In this document: positions 1 through 13,192 of the stretch, piece by piece | Layout of the letters: every line of letters begins with the position of its first letter | Position numbering within the stretch: the stretch's first letter is position 1 | From: Sapria himalayana | Lineage: Eukaryota; Streptophyta; Magnoliopsida; Malpighiales; Rafflesiaceae | DNA length: 64,000 nt | Assembly (NCBI GenBank): GCA_029783825.1 | Contig: JAREIK010002678.1 | Coordinates: 1-64,000, forward strand | Direction: 5' to 3' | Made by a program: the position numbers and the translations under genes | The notes under the pieces: generated by a model | Databases searched by the model: none | Told to the model about the DNA's origin: nothing | The model's input: only the letters and a program-made list of their open reading frames with translations

Positions 1-524
1 TAGACTTCCTACCAGAATCCATTGGTGAGGTCACTGTCTATCCACACTCTACTCGGTAGTGGGAGTCTAAGGTCAACTTCGACACAAATCCTAGCGACAC
101 TAGGTCTGGTTATACATGCTGTAGCTTCATCTAGAAGCCATGGTTTACCGAAACAGAGCCTAATAGAGTAGAGAAATAGCTTGTTAAAGAAGTGCAAGGG
201 GAGTTTTGGTAAGTTAAGTCATACCAGTGCGTGAGAGGATTCCTCAAGAGGTGTGAAGCTCGGCGACCATTTGAAGATGCGCATGGCAAACCCCGCGATG
301 CTCCACTATCCTCTGCCCCATATTCGGAGGAAGTCGTCTTCTTCCTTGAACTGAAGAAGGCGTGCTTGCCATCATACCATATGAGCTTTAGCACTGCCCG
401 TAACTTCAAACAGGCGAAGAATTCATGTATGGCATTAATTTCAGGCCGATATTGTGAGAACTTTCCAATGAAAGTGAGCTCAAATTAGTCTTCCAGTTTA
501 TTGAGTTCTTCCTTCAAAAATAGG
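1..524 (-). pseudogene. DUF4283-domain protein remnant (LINE-like ORF1 type)
   Basis: Read on the minus strand from about 524 down to the window edge, three frames together give the usual order of a plant DUF4283 domain: an opening segment with FIGKFSQYRPEIN, then a W-x-I-x-GFAMRIFKWSPSF segment near 300-250, then LPKLPLHFFNK near 215-190, then the segment EATACITRPSVARICVEVDL near 125-65, ending RVWIDSDLTNGFW. In-frame stops stand where the family normally has Trp or Gln (for example after SHALV and after NGFW), and a stop follows KLED near 485, so it is dead. DUF4283 proteins are common in plant genomes, mostly as ORF1-like parts of LINE-type retrotransposons or as zinc-knuckle proteins; which one this was cannot be told because the C-terminal half is beyond position 1. 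Confidence 0.75.
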
Positions 525-1837
525 AATGCGGGAGACTCCATTTTTGCATCAAAGTTCGAAACATGGGCTCGGTTTTTTGAACAGAGATGAGAATGATTTC
601 TTATTTGAGAGCAATTCGGAATTCCCCATTTTTTGGCTTGAATTTGAGCTTTCTTCACTCAAAAATGGGGTTTTCTCTCTCTAAAAATGCACTTTCTCTC
701 TCTAGAAGTTGAGAGCGTTTTTTATTATCAAACTTTTATATATAATGACATGTGATATATAAGTATACGAGTGTTTAGATATAATGTTGTGTTTAAAATA
801 TTTTTATAAATGTTACATATATATAATATATATATATATGTAGTACTTTTATAAATATTATATAGTATATATATCACATCTATATAAATATTATAAATAT
901 TAATATTTATATAAAAATTTATTTGTAATATAATTGTTTACAAATATGTATAAATTTTATATGTTATATAAATTTTATATAAAAAATTATATAAGGATTG
1001 TTTTATGTAAATGTTGTATAAATATTTATAAACATTTATATATGTATAAAATTTATATATAACATTATATGTTTATATAAACTATCAATGTTTATATATA
1101 ATGTAATATGCTTATATATATATATTATAGTATAGATATTTATATATAATGTGATATGATTATTAAATGTATAAAAGTTTAAATATAATGTTATCTATTA
1201 TATTATTTTTAGAGACAATCAAAATAGAACACATAAGCATTGTGTTTATTTTTTAGATACTGATGCAAATACATTAAGCAAATTTTTTTTAAGTTGCAGA
1301 AGTAGGAAACAATAAGCATACATTCAGTATTTGAACTCCATGAAACCCTAAAAAATTAATCAGTAAAAGAACAAAGTTTACACTAACTGTATATTATTTC
1401 ATTAATGGCGGAGAGTCAAAATCTTATAAGTGATGTAAAAAGAGAAGAAATAAGTAGAAAATTAGGGAAAATGAAAAATAAATGAAAAATAAATGAAAAT
1501 AATGAAATGAAAAATAAATGAAAAATGAAAATAAATGAAAAATAAATGAAAAATAAATGAAAAATAAATAAATGAAAAATAAATGAAAATTGAAAAATAA
1601 ATAATTTTATAAACCAAACTCCGCCAGTGATAATAAAATTGAGACAGAGAGAAATCTATTTGGTATTCTAAAGAGAAAGCAATTATAATCTTACTAGGTA
1701 ACAAGAAGAGGTAGAATTTGAAGGTTGATTCCATGGTCCATTTTCACTTCTCCTCTCTTCCTCTTTTAAAAGATAGAAAAAATGGGTTAAGCTTGAATGC
1801 CTTAGGGTTTTCTTTTTTAATGGAATCTATAAATAAA
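525..1837. other. AT-rich stretch without recognisable gene
   Basis: No coding segment is recognisable. It holds short CT-rich runs near 675-710, long TATA-rich sequence at about 720-1200, an ATGAAAAATAA microsatellite at 1468-1600, and otherwise unremarkable AT-rich DNA. The open frame over 1462-1734 on the minus strand is a Phe/Ile/Tyr run produced by the microsatellite. Confidence 0.6.
1468..1600. repeat. Degenerate AAATGAAAAAT-type microsatellite
   Basis: Imperfect tandem copies of a 9-11 bp unit built from AAATGAAAAATAA, broken by small length changes. Confidence 0.8.
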
Positions 1838-3784
1838 AAAATGGATGTAAATATATAGAAAAAAAAGACCAAAATATAAAAGTAAACTAAAATCATAAAA
1901 ATTAAATAATTTAAATAAAAAAATGAAATAGATTTTTATTTAACCATAAATAATATTATTTCATAAATAAAGAAATTTATGATTAATATTTATGAAATTT
2001 TAATGCTTAATTTTTGTAATATTAATTATAAATTAATGAAATGAATTTAGAAAAAAACAATTTATTAATGGTTATAAAAATGATGCTTAAAAAATTATAT
2101 TACTAATAACTATGAAAACTAATAATTGGTAATCAAATTTTCAAATTATTTCATTTATAAAAAAACAAATTATTTAATATAGCCATAAATAAATTATATA
2201 AAACTATAGCCATTAAAAATTAAAAACATTTCATATTATTTTTAATTTATGGATAAATTTATAATATAAATTCATTAATAAAAAAATAATATTATATTAT
2301 AATATAGAATTATATATATATATATATATATCATGGATATAAATTTTTAAGAATTCAATTTATTTTTTATGAATATAATATGGAACAATTAAAAAGGCAT
2401 AAAATATTATATTATTTGATATAATTTATAAAATTCTATAATTTACTTAAAGTGAGAAGATCATTAAAAAAGTTATATTTATTATTAAAAAAAAGGAATA
2501 CTAAAAACTAATTGTAAAGATCTTATTCAATTGTTTAATTCTTATAAATTTTAGTATGGACAAAAAATAAAACTTGAATTCAAATCAACTTAGCGTCAGT
2601 TTGGTAGTACTTTCAAAAGTGTTCATTAGTAATATTTTAAATAACTTTTTTAAAACCCTAAAAAATTCTTGATGTGTTCTATTAATAACTACACTAAGAT
2701 ATTTATTTTTAAATTATCAAAATTTTTGTGTTGTAATAAAAACATCTTTGTATTAATTTTTAAATATCAATTTATTTTGATTTAAATTTTAGGTAAATTT
2801 TAATTTTTTTTATAATTCAAAAATTTTAAATCTTTTCGTAATTATTTTTTAAAATGATTTTTATAATCATAATTTTTTTTACTTTAAATAATATATATAT
2901 TTACTTGTTTATTTGTTAAATCAGATAATTTTATAAATTTTTTTTATTTAATCATATAATCAATTATTTTAGCTTTTTATTAGTAGTAATTTTATGTATG
3001 ATCAATTATTAATTAAAATATATTAAAAATTGATTATAATTATATAATTAATTATTTATTATTTTTTTAATAAAAATATTTAAATATCATAATTAAATAT
3101 TTCATATAAATATTTTGTATACACTTTTAAAAATTTTATAATCAGAAAAATAGTTATTTTAGTCTTTATTAAAATACATTTGTATTCGTATTTATATATT
3201 TTTGAAATTATTTATTTATAATATATTATTTTTATAATTATATGAGGGAAATGTGTCTTTCAAGAATCACTCTGCCATAGACCAGGGGAAACATTTAATA
3301 TACAAAATTACATAAAAATTTAAAAATAAATAAATACATAAAAAAAAGTAAGTCAATATTGATTAGCGACAGAAATTATCCCCAACTCACATAGCTAGGT
3401 AAAAATCCCTAGCTAAATGAATATATTTTGTGAAAATTATCATTTAAAGAATAATCTTTTGCAATTAAATAAAAAATCAAAAAAATAATTTTAAGAATAT
3501 TATTTCGCGAGGATTTTGTGTCGAACGAAATAGCTATGGAAAATTCATCTTTAAAGTCATTGCTAAAATGCGCACAATTCTTTGCTTGAAAATTTATGAT
3601 AATTTTAGCTATGGACAATTTTTAATCAAATATTTTAGCCTCTATCCATCACGAATCATTCAAAAAATTGTAATTTAATATAAAATCAAACATCTATTAT
3701 TATTCACTAGCTAATCCCTTTCTAATTAGCTAGAAATTATATCCCTAACAAAATTTCTATTGCTAAATTGACATTTTCTTTAGT
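1838..3784. mobile_element. CACTA right-terminal region (element 1)
   Basis: This AT-rich block is collinear with 62118-64000 and, with an internal deletion, with 27940-28534. Shared landmarks include GGATGTAAATATATAGAAAA near 1842, a TA run near 2310-2330, and a right end dense in TAGCTA(G/A) and GCTAAAT motifs (3380-3770). The last bases, TTTTCTTTAGTA near 3773-3784, are a decayed version of TTTTCTTATAGTG, the inverted CACTA end seen intact at 62076-62088. A GATA array follows at once. I infer the right end of a CACTA element whose body lies to the left or has been lost. It contains no coding sequence I can support. Confidence 0.65.
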
Positions 3785-3786
3785 AT

Positions 3787-5088
3787 AGATAGACTGAAAG
3801 ATAGATAAAAATATAGAAAGATAAGCAGATAAAAATATAGACAGATAGATAGAAAGAAAGATAGAAAAATAGATAGATAGAGAGATAGATAGAAAGATAG
3901 ATAGATAGACAAATATATAGATAGATAGAAAGAAAGATAGATAGATAGATAAAAAGATAGTTAGTTAGTTAGTTAGGTAGATAGATAGATAGATAGGCAA
4001 ATAGATAGATAGATAGAAGATATACAAATAAATAGACATATAGATATACAAATAAATAGATAGATACATAGCCAGTTATATAGATAGATAAATAGATACA
4101 GAGATCGATAGATAGATATGCAGATAGATAAAGAAACATATAGATAATCAAATAGATAGAGAGACAAATAGATAGATAGATAGATGAATATATATATAGA
4201 TAGATAGATAAATAGATAGACATATATAGAGAAATATATAAACAGATAGATTGACAGAAATATAGATAGATAGATTGATTGATATATAGTTAAACATAAA
4301 GATAGATAAAAAGATAGACAAAAGATAGATTGATAGATTGATAGATAAACTGATAGATAGACAGATAGATAAATAGATAGATATAAAGAGATAGATAAAT
4401 AGAGAATAGATAGATGGTTTATTGATTGATTGATTGACAGATAGAGAGACAGAAGATAGACATATAGATAGACAGATAGAAAGATAGATAGATAGATTGA
4501 AGATAGAAGATAGATAGATAGATAGATAGATAGAAAGATAGATAGATAATAGATAGATAGATACATAGATAGACAAACAGATAGATAGATAAATAGATAA
4601 ATAGATAGAAAGATATATAGAAATAGATAGACAAAAAAATAGACAAATAGATATAAATATAGAAAGAAAGACAGATAGATAGACATACAGATTAATAGAC
4701 AGACAAATAGATAAATTGATCGACATATATATAGATATAAAAGTAGATTCATAGATAGAAAGATAGAAAAATAGTTAGATATAGATAGATAGATAGATAG
4801 TTAGTTAGTTAGATAGAAAGATAAACGGAAAGAATGATAGATAGAAAGACAAATAGAGAAGAAGAATAATAGAGAGATAGTTAGATAGATAGGAATACAA
4901 ATAGACAAACAATAAGATAAATTGATAGATGGACAAAAAGATAGACAAATTGATAGATTTATTGAAAGATAGATAAATAGATAAATATAAAAATAGATAG
5001 ATAGATAGATGGATAAATAGATTGATAGATAGGTTGATAGAGAGATTTATTTACATAATGATAGGTAGTTAGATAAATAGATTTATAT

Positions 5089-5121
<33 letters not shown>

Positions 5122-7800
5122 CAAATAGATACATATATAGATAGATAGATACATGTAGTTATTGATAGATTCAAAGATAGATAGACAAAAAGATAAAAAG
5201 ATAGATAAATAGACAAATAGATTGATAGAAAGGTAGATAGAAATATAGATAGATAGACAGACAAAAAGATAAATAGATAGATCGATAGATAGACATATAG
5301 ACAGACATATAAATAGATAGTTAGACAAATAGATAGAAAGTCAGATAGATAGAATGATAGATATACATATAGATAAATACATAGATAAATAGATAGTTAA
5401 ATAGATAGACAAAAAGATAACAATACAGATAGATAGATAGATAGATAGATATAGATAGATAGATAGATAGAGTGATAGATAGACAGATAGATAAACTGAT
5501 AGATAGACAAATAGATATGCAAATAGATAGACAGACAGATAAATAGATAGATAATTATATAGATAGATAGATAGATAGAAATATAGACAGATAGTTAGAC
5601 AAATAGATAAATAGATAGATAGATAGACATAGAGACATACAGAGAAACAGATTACAGACTAATTGATAGATACACAAACTGATTGATAGACATACACACT
5701 GATAAATTGACAGACAAATAAAAAGATCGAAAGATAGATAGATAGATTGATTGATTTATTGATAAATAGATAGATTGATATATAGATTGATATAGAAATA
5801 TATAGATAGTTAATAGAGAGATTATTAAAAAGATTATTAGATAGATACATAGATAGATAGATAGATATAGACAAATAAAAAATAGATAGTTACATGGATA
5901 AATAGATAATAGATTGATAGATTGATAGACTGACATATAGATAGATAGATAGATAGACATATAGAAAGACAAAAAGATATACATATAGATAGTTAGATAG
6001 GTAGATATATTGACAGACAGAACGATAGATTATTAGACAAATACTTAGATAAATAGATAGAAAGATAGATAAACATAAATGAACAGATAGATAGAGAGAT
6101 AGATTAATAGAAATATCGACAAATAGATTGATAGATAGACATATTGATAGATAAAAAGATAAATAGATAGACAGAAAGACAGACAGACAGATAGATAGAT
6201 AAACATAGATAGGCAGATAGATATAAAAAAAGATTGACTTATATACAGATAGATAGTGAGATGGATATGCAGATAGATAGAGAGATAGATAGAGATAGAT
6301 TAATGATAGATACAAAGATCGATAGATAGATTGACAGAAAGATAGAAAGATAGATATACATAGATAGACAAATAGATAGACTGATAATAAATAAACACAT
6401 AAATTGATAAATATAGATAGATAGATAGATTGACAATTGGATAGATAGAAAAATAGATAGACAGATTGATTATTACACAACAGACAAATAAATAGATAAA
6501 TCGATAAAAAGCTATAAAGAATGATAGAAAGATAGTCAGAAAAATAGTCAAATTAATCGCAAGATAGATAGATAGAAATATTGATAGAAAGATAGATAGA
6601 CACATATATTGAAGGATTGATAGAAAGATTGATAGATAGATTGATAGAAAGATTGATAGATAGATTGATAGAAAAATTGATATAGATATAGATATATAGA
6701 TTGAATGACAGATAGAAATAGATAGATAGATAGATGATAGATACATAGATATATATTAATATATATAGATATATAGATAGATAAATAAATAGATAGATAA
6801 ATATATAAATAGAATGAAAAACAAATAAATAGATCTATAGATATATAGATAATTAGATAGGTAGACAACTAGATAGATAGAATATAGACATATAGATAAA
6901 CAAAAAGATAGATCGATAGATAAATATATAGATAGATAGACAGACGAATAGATTGATAGATAGATATAAAGATATATATATAGACATATAGATAGACAGA
7001 TAGATAAAGATAGACATATAGATAGAAAGATTGATTGATATATATATATATATATATAGAGATAGACAGATAGATAGGTAGATAGATAGATAGATAGACA
7101 AACAAATAGATAGATAGATAGATTAAATAGATAGATAGATAGATTAAATAGATAGATATATAGATAGATAGATAAATAATTGGATAGACATATAGATAGA
7201 TAGATAGACATATAGATAGATGGATACATAGATATGTAGATTGATAGATAGATATATTGATAGAAAGATAGATAAAAAATAGATATATAGAAAGTTTGAT
7301 AGATAGATAGATAGGCAGATAGATAGATATAAAGACTGACAGATAGATAGAAAGACATATAGATAGTTTCCTAGATAGAAATACAGATAGATTGATAGAC
7401 AAATAGATTGAAAGAAAGATAGTTAGATATACAAATTGATAGGCTGATTGATAGATTAATTAATAGACAAATATATAGTAAAATATATTGATAGATAGAT
7501 ATATAGACAAATTGATATTTATATTGATAGACAGATTGATAGACAGATAGATAGAAAGATAGATAGATAGAAACATATATATATATATATTGATATAAAT
7601 ATAGATAGATAGATAAACTGATAGTTAAATAGATCGATAAATTAATAGATAGATACAAAAATAGATAGATAGATAGATATATAGACATATAGATAGACAG
7701 ATAGATAGATAGATAAATAGACAGATAAATTGATAGATAGATAGACAAATTGATAGATAGATAGATAGACAGAAGGATAGACATAAAGATAGATAAATAA
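3787..7800 (+). repeat. GATA tetranucleotide array 1
   Basis: About 4 kb of degenerate (GATA)n on the plus strand with frequent GACA, AATA, GAAA and TATA variants; no perfect long run and no clear higher-order unit by eye. The many long minus-strand open frames made of Tyr-Leu-Ser-Ile are products of the repeat: TATC repeated reads TAT-CTA-TCT-ATC in every frame without a stop, while GATA on the plus strand gives TAG every third codon. It begins right after a CACTA right end and stops abruptly at a retrotransposon protease fragment. Confidence 0.95.
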
Positions 7801-7802
7801 GA

Positions 7803-8945
7803 TTATGAGTTAGAAATCTTAGGGATTCTACTCATAGCAAACCTTAGAGTTTGGAAATGTCAAATTTTGATGTAATTCTTTACATGGACTGGTTAATAGC
7901 ACATCTAGTCGTTATTGATTTTGATCATTAAGAATTATTATCCACAGACCAGCCGATATATATGTTGTATTTCATGACCATATACTTGATGCATTACACC
8001 AGCCTATGTATGATTCTAAATGGTATGAACAACTTTAGGGTTGGCTGACATGTCTCACCCTAGAATAAGCAGGTATTGAATATGCATCTTTCTTGAATAG
8101 TTTGTGAATATGAGGATATTTTTCTTAATGAATTACTAAAATTACTCCATCACAGGATTACTGACACACCAGCATTACCTCCACATAGGATGCTACCGAT
8201 TGTATTACAAGAACTAAAGTTCCAGATACAATATTTGTTTGACAAGGCTTTCATTAAACTCAACACTTAACCTTGTGGTGCTCTGCTTTTATTTGTAAAG
8301 ATAATGATAAAACCCTTTGACTGTGCATTGATTATCGATAGTTGATTCAGGTTATGATAAATAATCGATATTCATTACTAAGGATTGATAATTTATTTGA
8401 CCAGTTAAAAGGGGCACATGTTTTTTCCAAAATAGATCTTCGTACTAGATATGACTAGTTGTGAGTTATAGAGGCTGACATCCCTATGATAGTATTTAGA
8501 ACATGGTATGGGCATTTTGAATTTACATAAATGCCTTTCGGATTAATAAATGTGCCAATGACATTCATGGATCTTATGCATATAATATTTCAGCCATATT
8601 TAAATTATTTGTTGTTGTTTTTGTGGATGACATTTTTATCTATTCTTAGTCCGAAGGAGAGCATTAGGATCATTTACATATTATTCTCCAAACTTTGAGA
8701 GAATATAAGTTGTATGCTATGTTTGGAAAATGTGACTTTTGGTTGACAGAAATAAAAATTTTGGGACATGTAGTATCAAACTATTATCTTAGTGGACTCT
8801 GAAAAAGGCAATGCAGTCATGAGTTGAGAGAGGACAAAGTCAATTTTTGAAATACGTAGTTTTTTGGGATTGGCTGAGTATTACAGAAGATTTATTGAGA
8901 ATTTTTCCTTGTTAGCTGCTCATATTACTAGATTGTTCAGGAAGG
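7803..8945 (+). pseudogene. Ty3/gypsy pol remnant: protease end and reverse transcriptase
   Basis: The first bases after the GATA array encode the end of a retropepsin-type domain; the segment FDVILYMDWLIAHLVVIDFD near 7866-7925 matches the family's D-V-I-L-G-M-D-W-L motif with Gly changed to Tyr. Reverse transcriptase follows: LPPHR near 8180, [19 protein letters not shown] near 8330-8390, [20 protein letters not shown] near 8400-8460, MPFGL near 8531, and VVVFVDDIFIYS at 8611-8646, which carries the catalytic Asp-Asp pair. Several frameshifts and stops break the frame. Gag, the rest of protease and the 5' LTR are missing, so the element was cut at its junction with the array. Family assignment is firm; lineage (Del/Tekay-like) is a guess from the C-terminal domain. 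Confidence 0.88.
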
Positions 8946-9004
8946 AAGTTATGTATAAGTGTATTATTCATGCGAAATGACATTTCATGAATAGAAAAGG
9001 AGAC

Positions 9005-9403
9005 TTACTTCAGCTCCTATTTGATAGTTCCGGATAGGGGACATAAATATACAGTGTATTGTGATGCATCAAAAGATGGATTGGGATGTATTCTGATGCA
9101 ATCTGGGAGATTTGTAGCTCATGGTTCAAGGCAGTTAAAGAATCATGAGAGGAATTACCCAACACATGATATAGTGTTGGTGGCTATAGTCCTTGCTATA
9201 AAAATATAGTGCCACTATTTGTATGGGGAGTAATTTGAGGTATATTCACACCATAAAAGTCTGAAATATATCTTTACACAACGAGACCTTAACATGAGAT
9301 ATCATCGATGGATGGAGTATCTAGAAGATTATGATTTTACTTTGCATTACCATCCAGGTAAGGTAAATGTGGTGACTGATGCACTTAGTTGGCAATCATG
9401 AGG
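9005..9403 (+). pseudogene. Ty3/gypsy pol remnant: RNase H
   Basis: One open stretch (9021-9209) reads YTVYCDASKDGLGCILMQ then HERNYPTHDIVLVAIVLAIK, the classic Ty3 RNase H opening with the first catalytic Asp in CDAS. It continues after a stop with [15 protein letters not shown] and [15 protein letters not shown]. The acidic residue normally found in DLELAAI is Val here, and the Asp of the usual TDHKSL motif is His, so two expected catalytic residues are gone in addition to the stop codons. Confidence 0.9.
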
Positions 9404-9639
9404 TGCATTAGCTAGTATTATTTTGTGAATGAGATGTGCTTGACACTGTGGGATGATTCAGCTTTCAATATAGCAGTTAAAGTTAGGGTGTTATCAGAAT
9501 ATTAGTAACTATACCTTCGCTATTAAATAAGGTGATTTTGATGCAGAAACAAGATGTAGAAATATTATCTATAAAGAACTGAGTAGAAACTGATACATGT
9601 GATTAATGTTGGGTTATTCATATGGATGTTAGTCTTCAG

Positions 9640-10440
9640 TTTAGGGGATGGAATGTGGTTTCCTAGATAGTAGAATTGAGAGAGGAGATTCTTAAAGAAC
9701 ATCCAAATGACACAAAGATGTATAATGATCTTCATCGCTAGTATTACTGGAATAGGATGAAGAGACATCAGAGATTTTGTTCGATAATGTCTCACGTGTT
9801 AGCAGATAAAGACTGAGCATTTGAGGGTAGTAGGATTACTCCAGCCTTTGGATGTAGTAGAGTGGAAATGAAAGCATATCACATTGGATTTTTTGACTCA
9901 CTTGCCAGACTTCACAAAAACATGATGTTATGTGGGTGATTGTTGACCGGCTTACAAAGTCCGCACATTTTCTGGCAATGTGAATGATCTTCACATGTAA
10001 TGAATTGTGCAGGTTATACATACGAGAAATTGTGATTACATGGAGTGCTAGTATATATTGTATCGTATAGAGATCCCAGATTTACGGCTCATTTCTGGAA
10101 GAATTTCCAGAAAGCAATTGAAACACAGATGATAATGAGTATTGCTTATTATCCACAAACCAACGGTCAGTCAGAAAGAACCATACAAGTTTTTGAAAAT
10201 ATGCTACGAGCATGTTGTCAAGATTTCAAGGGTAGCTTGGAAGAATATATGTCTTTGGTCGAGTTTGCCTATAATAATAGTTATCAGGCAAGTATCCAAA
10301 TGGCACCATATGAAGCATTGTATGGAAGGCTATGTCGATCTCTAGTTTATTGGGCTGAGGTGGGAGACTGAGCCATCACGGGTCTAGACGTGATTAAAGA
10401 TACCTCAGAGAAAGTAGATTTGATATGACAACATTCTTAT
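9640..10440 (+). pseudogene. Ty3/gypsy pol remnant: integrase
   Basis: The zinc-binding region is only a trace (MYNDLHR then YYWNRMKRHQRFC near 9718-9785). The catalytic core follows: LQPLDVVEWKWKHITLDF near 9840-9895 contains the first Asp, and VWVIVDRLTKSAHFLAM near 9928-9980 is well kept. An open segment at 10045-10371 reads YRDPRFTAHFWKNFQKAIET, then PQTNGQSERTIQ with the catalytic Glu, then NNSYQASIQMAPYEALYGR. The Asp usual in SDRDPRF is Tyr, so the second catalytic Asp is lost. Frameshifts separate the pieces. Confidence 0.9.
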
Positions 10441-10479
10441 GGCTCAAAGTTGATAGAAAAGTTATGCTGATAGACAAAG

Positions 10480-10905
10480 ACAACCTCTAGAATTTAAGGT
10501 GGGAGATCATATTTTCTTGAAAGTGATGCCAAAAAGGAGAGTAATCAGTTTTGGCAAGCGTGGAAAGTTATCATCAAAATATATTGGAGCTTTCGAAATA
10601 CTCGAGAAGGTGGGTTTGGTTGCTTATCGATTTGTATTACTGCCACATTTATCTGGTGTCCACGAGATATTTTACATCTCTATGTTTAGGAAATATATTT
10701 CAAGTCCAACTAATATAATGGATCGGGGCGAACTCATTATTGATACAGATGAAACGATTAAAAAATGCAAGTGCATATCTTTGATAGTCGAGACCAAGTA
10801 TTGCAACGCAAGATGGTGAGACTAGTAAATGTGATTTGACAACATCAAGGAATAGAAAAAGCAACATGGGAACGTGAAGACATGATGCATGTCGCTTATC
10901 ATTTT
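10480..10905 (+). pseudogene. Ty3/gypsy pol remnant: C-terminal (chromodomain-like) tail
   Basis: The segment 10499-10819 reads VGDHIFLKVMPKR, then KLSSKYIGAFEILEKVG, then LLPHLSGVHEIFYISMFRKY, which is the conserved region after integrase in plant chromodomain-bearing Ty3/gypsy elements (Del/Tekay/Reina group). A further decayed piece with KATWEREDMM near 10858-10884 corresponds to the chromodomain end. The frame is shifted near 10815. This is the best-preserved part of the element. Confidence 0.85.
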
Positions 10906-11011
10906 ATTTGAAAATGAATGTATGTGTTTCAGTAATTTAATAAATATTTAACTTCGGAATAAGTTTATAATTGTAAAGTTGTATCTGTGAGAATTTCGGG
11001 GTGAAATTCAT

Positions 11012-11025
11012 TAAGGAGGAGAGAA
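11012..11025 (+). other. Polypurine tract of the Ty3/gypsy element
   Basis: TAAGGAGGAGAGAA lies directly before TGTGAAATCCC, the expected position of the plus-strand primer next to a 3' LTR that begins with TG. Confidence 0.7.
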
Positions 11026-13045
11026 TGTGAAATCCCAAAAAAATGAAGAAATAAATAACATGATTTATTTCTGGAAAAATGGTAAAATAGTAATTTTGTT
11101 ATAAAAAAATTAACTAAAAATTTTAGAATCCTACTGATAAAATGAATTTTGTTATTGAATTCATCTTGGAAAATATTACGTTGACAAATTTTCTCAAATT
11201 CTGAGGAAGTTTGAATTTTGTTATATTTTTAATTTATTTAAATAATTATTAGAATAAATAAATAAATATAAAAAAACGAAAATGGAAAATACTATGCTAC
11301 GATGTCATCACGTGGCTGCGCATGCACGGTCCATGTGTTTAAAAAATAAAAAAAAAAAAAAAATAAAAAAAATAAAAAAAATAAAAAAAAAAAAAAAAAA
11401 ATAAAAAAAATAAAAAAAATAAAAAAAAATAAAAAAAATAAAAAAAATAAAAAAAATAAAAAAAATAAAAAATAAAAAAAAAAAAAAATAAAAAAATAAA
11501 AAAAATAAAAAAAATAAAAAAAAAATAAAAAAAAATAAAAAAATAAAAAAATAAAAAAATAAAAAAAATAAAAAAAAATAAAAAAAATAAAAAAAAAAAA
11601 AAAAAAAAAAAAATAAAAAAATAAAAAAAAAATAAAAAAAATAAAAAAAATAAAAAAAATAAAAAAAATAAAAAAAATAAAAAAAAAAAAAATAAAAAAA
11701 ATAAAAAAAATAAAAAAAATAAAAAAAAATAAAAAAAAATTTAAAAATTTAAAAAATTTAAAAAATAAAAAAAATTTAAAAAAAAAAAAATTTAAAAAAT
11801 TTAAAAATTTAAAAATTTATAAAATTTAAAAATTTTTAAATTTATAAAATTTTAAAATTTATAAAATTTTAAAAATTTAAAATTTTAAAATTTTAAAAAT
11901 TTAAAAATTTTAAAAATTTAAAAATTTAAAAATTTAAAAAATTTAAAATATTTAAAAATATTTAAAAAATTTAAAAATTAAAAATTTAAAAATTTAAAAA
12001 TTTAAAAAATTTAAAAAATTTAAAAAATTTAAAAAATAAAAAAAATAAAAAAAAATAAAAAATAAAAAAAAAAAAAAAAAAAAAAAAATAAAAAAAATAA
12101 AAAATAAAAAAAAAAAAAGAAAAAATAAAAAAAATAAAAAAAATAAAAAAAATAAAAAAAATAAAAAAAATAAAAAAAATAAAAAAAAATTATTATAATA
12201 AAAAATTAAAAAAAACGACGTGAATTCAGAAAATGATTGATACCTGACAAAGAATGGAAAAAATAAAATTCTAGAGAGAGAGTGTGTGTCATTGTGTTGA
12301 GGAATATATATATATATAAACTTGAATTTCTTTTAATCGCAATGGATTATTCTAAAGTCGGAATAGAATAGTACAAGAACAAAAGTTGCTCTACATGATG
12401 AGATCTTTAATTTGACATTAAATTTATAAAATTTCCTTGAAATTTTCTGAAAGGTCGTGATTTTTTCTTATCAGAATTCCTTTCTATTTAAAGGTCATAA
12501 ATGATCATATTTTATATTTCAATTCGAATTGTTAGAAATGTCATTGGAAATAATTAATCGATAAAAAGTTAATGGGTTTTGTTTAGTAAAATTTCGTGCA
12601 TGTTAATTAGAATTGGATTATTATGGTTGTGTCTTAAACCTCGTTTAATCATAAATGACATATTTGCATTTCATATGCACAGGGACATTTCATATACATG
12701 GGTGGGTGCATGATATATATATACATATAAAGGTATATGAAATGTATTTGGAGAAATCGAATTAGGATAACGTCTAGATTGAGTTGCGTGGTATTTTTTC
12801 TTGAGCATGACTAATAAATTTGTGAACTTGAATTGGGACAACCTCCAGGCTGAGTTACATGGTGGTTTTTGAAAAATATCCAAGGAAAAAAAATATTTTG
12901 TTGGAGAAATGTCCAATATATTTTTCAAATGAAGTTCATAATTCTCAAGTAAATCCAAGAAATTCATATTTTATTCGAAGAAATGTCCAATATATTTTTT
13001 GGGGGAGTTTCATATTTTTCTAAATAATTCCAAAAAAATAAATAT
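11026..13045 (+). repeat. Probable 3' LTR of the Ty3/gypsy element
   Basis: It starts TGTGAAATCCC, the usual opening of this group's LTRs, just after the polypurine tract. It contains the A-rich tract (11338-12190), a TATA-like run near 12305-12318 followed by normal-complexity sequence, and a short imperfect duplication near 12895-13000 (twice GAAATGTCCAATATATTTTT). The right limit is uncertain: I place it no later than the CACTA-like sequence at 13049, but no 5' LTR exists in the window to compare with, so it could end anywhere after about 12300. Confidence 0.55.
11338..12190 (+). repeat. A-rich (A6-9 T)n tract with central TTTAAAAA block
   Basis: About 850 bp almost without G or C. The outer parts are tandem A6-A9 runs separated by single T; the middle (about 11740-12040) changes to AAATTTAAA and TTTAAAAA repeats. 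It lies inside the probable LTR. Confidence 0.95.
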
Positions 13046-13192
13046 TTCATTACTAAAATTCACCGAATTACCGACCAATTATTTGGTCGCTAATTCGGTA
13101 TTTTGTGGTCGGTAAACCAAATAGCAACCAATTACCGACCAAAATATTTGATCACAATTTTGTTTGTCGTTAATTTTTTTACCAACAAAAAA

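Noticed and set aside
3969..7784. Many long minus-strand open frames of Tyr-Leu-Ser-Ile repeats (also at 28646-40425)
   Set aside because: (TATC)n has no stop in any frame and yields this four-residue period automatically; frames overlap each other and end at random variants. Not genes.
3787..7800. Short regular repeats as a CRISPR array
   Set aside because: Tetranucleotide repeats without unique spacers in plant nuclear DNA; nothing CRISPR-like.
9836..10021. Minus-strand 61-residue frame within the retrotransposon
   Set aside because: It is the antisense of the integrase core.
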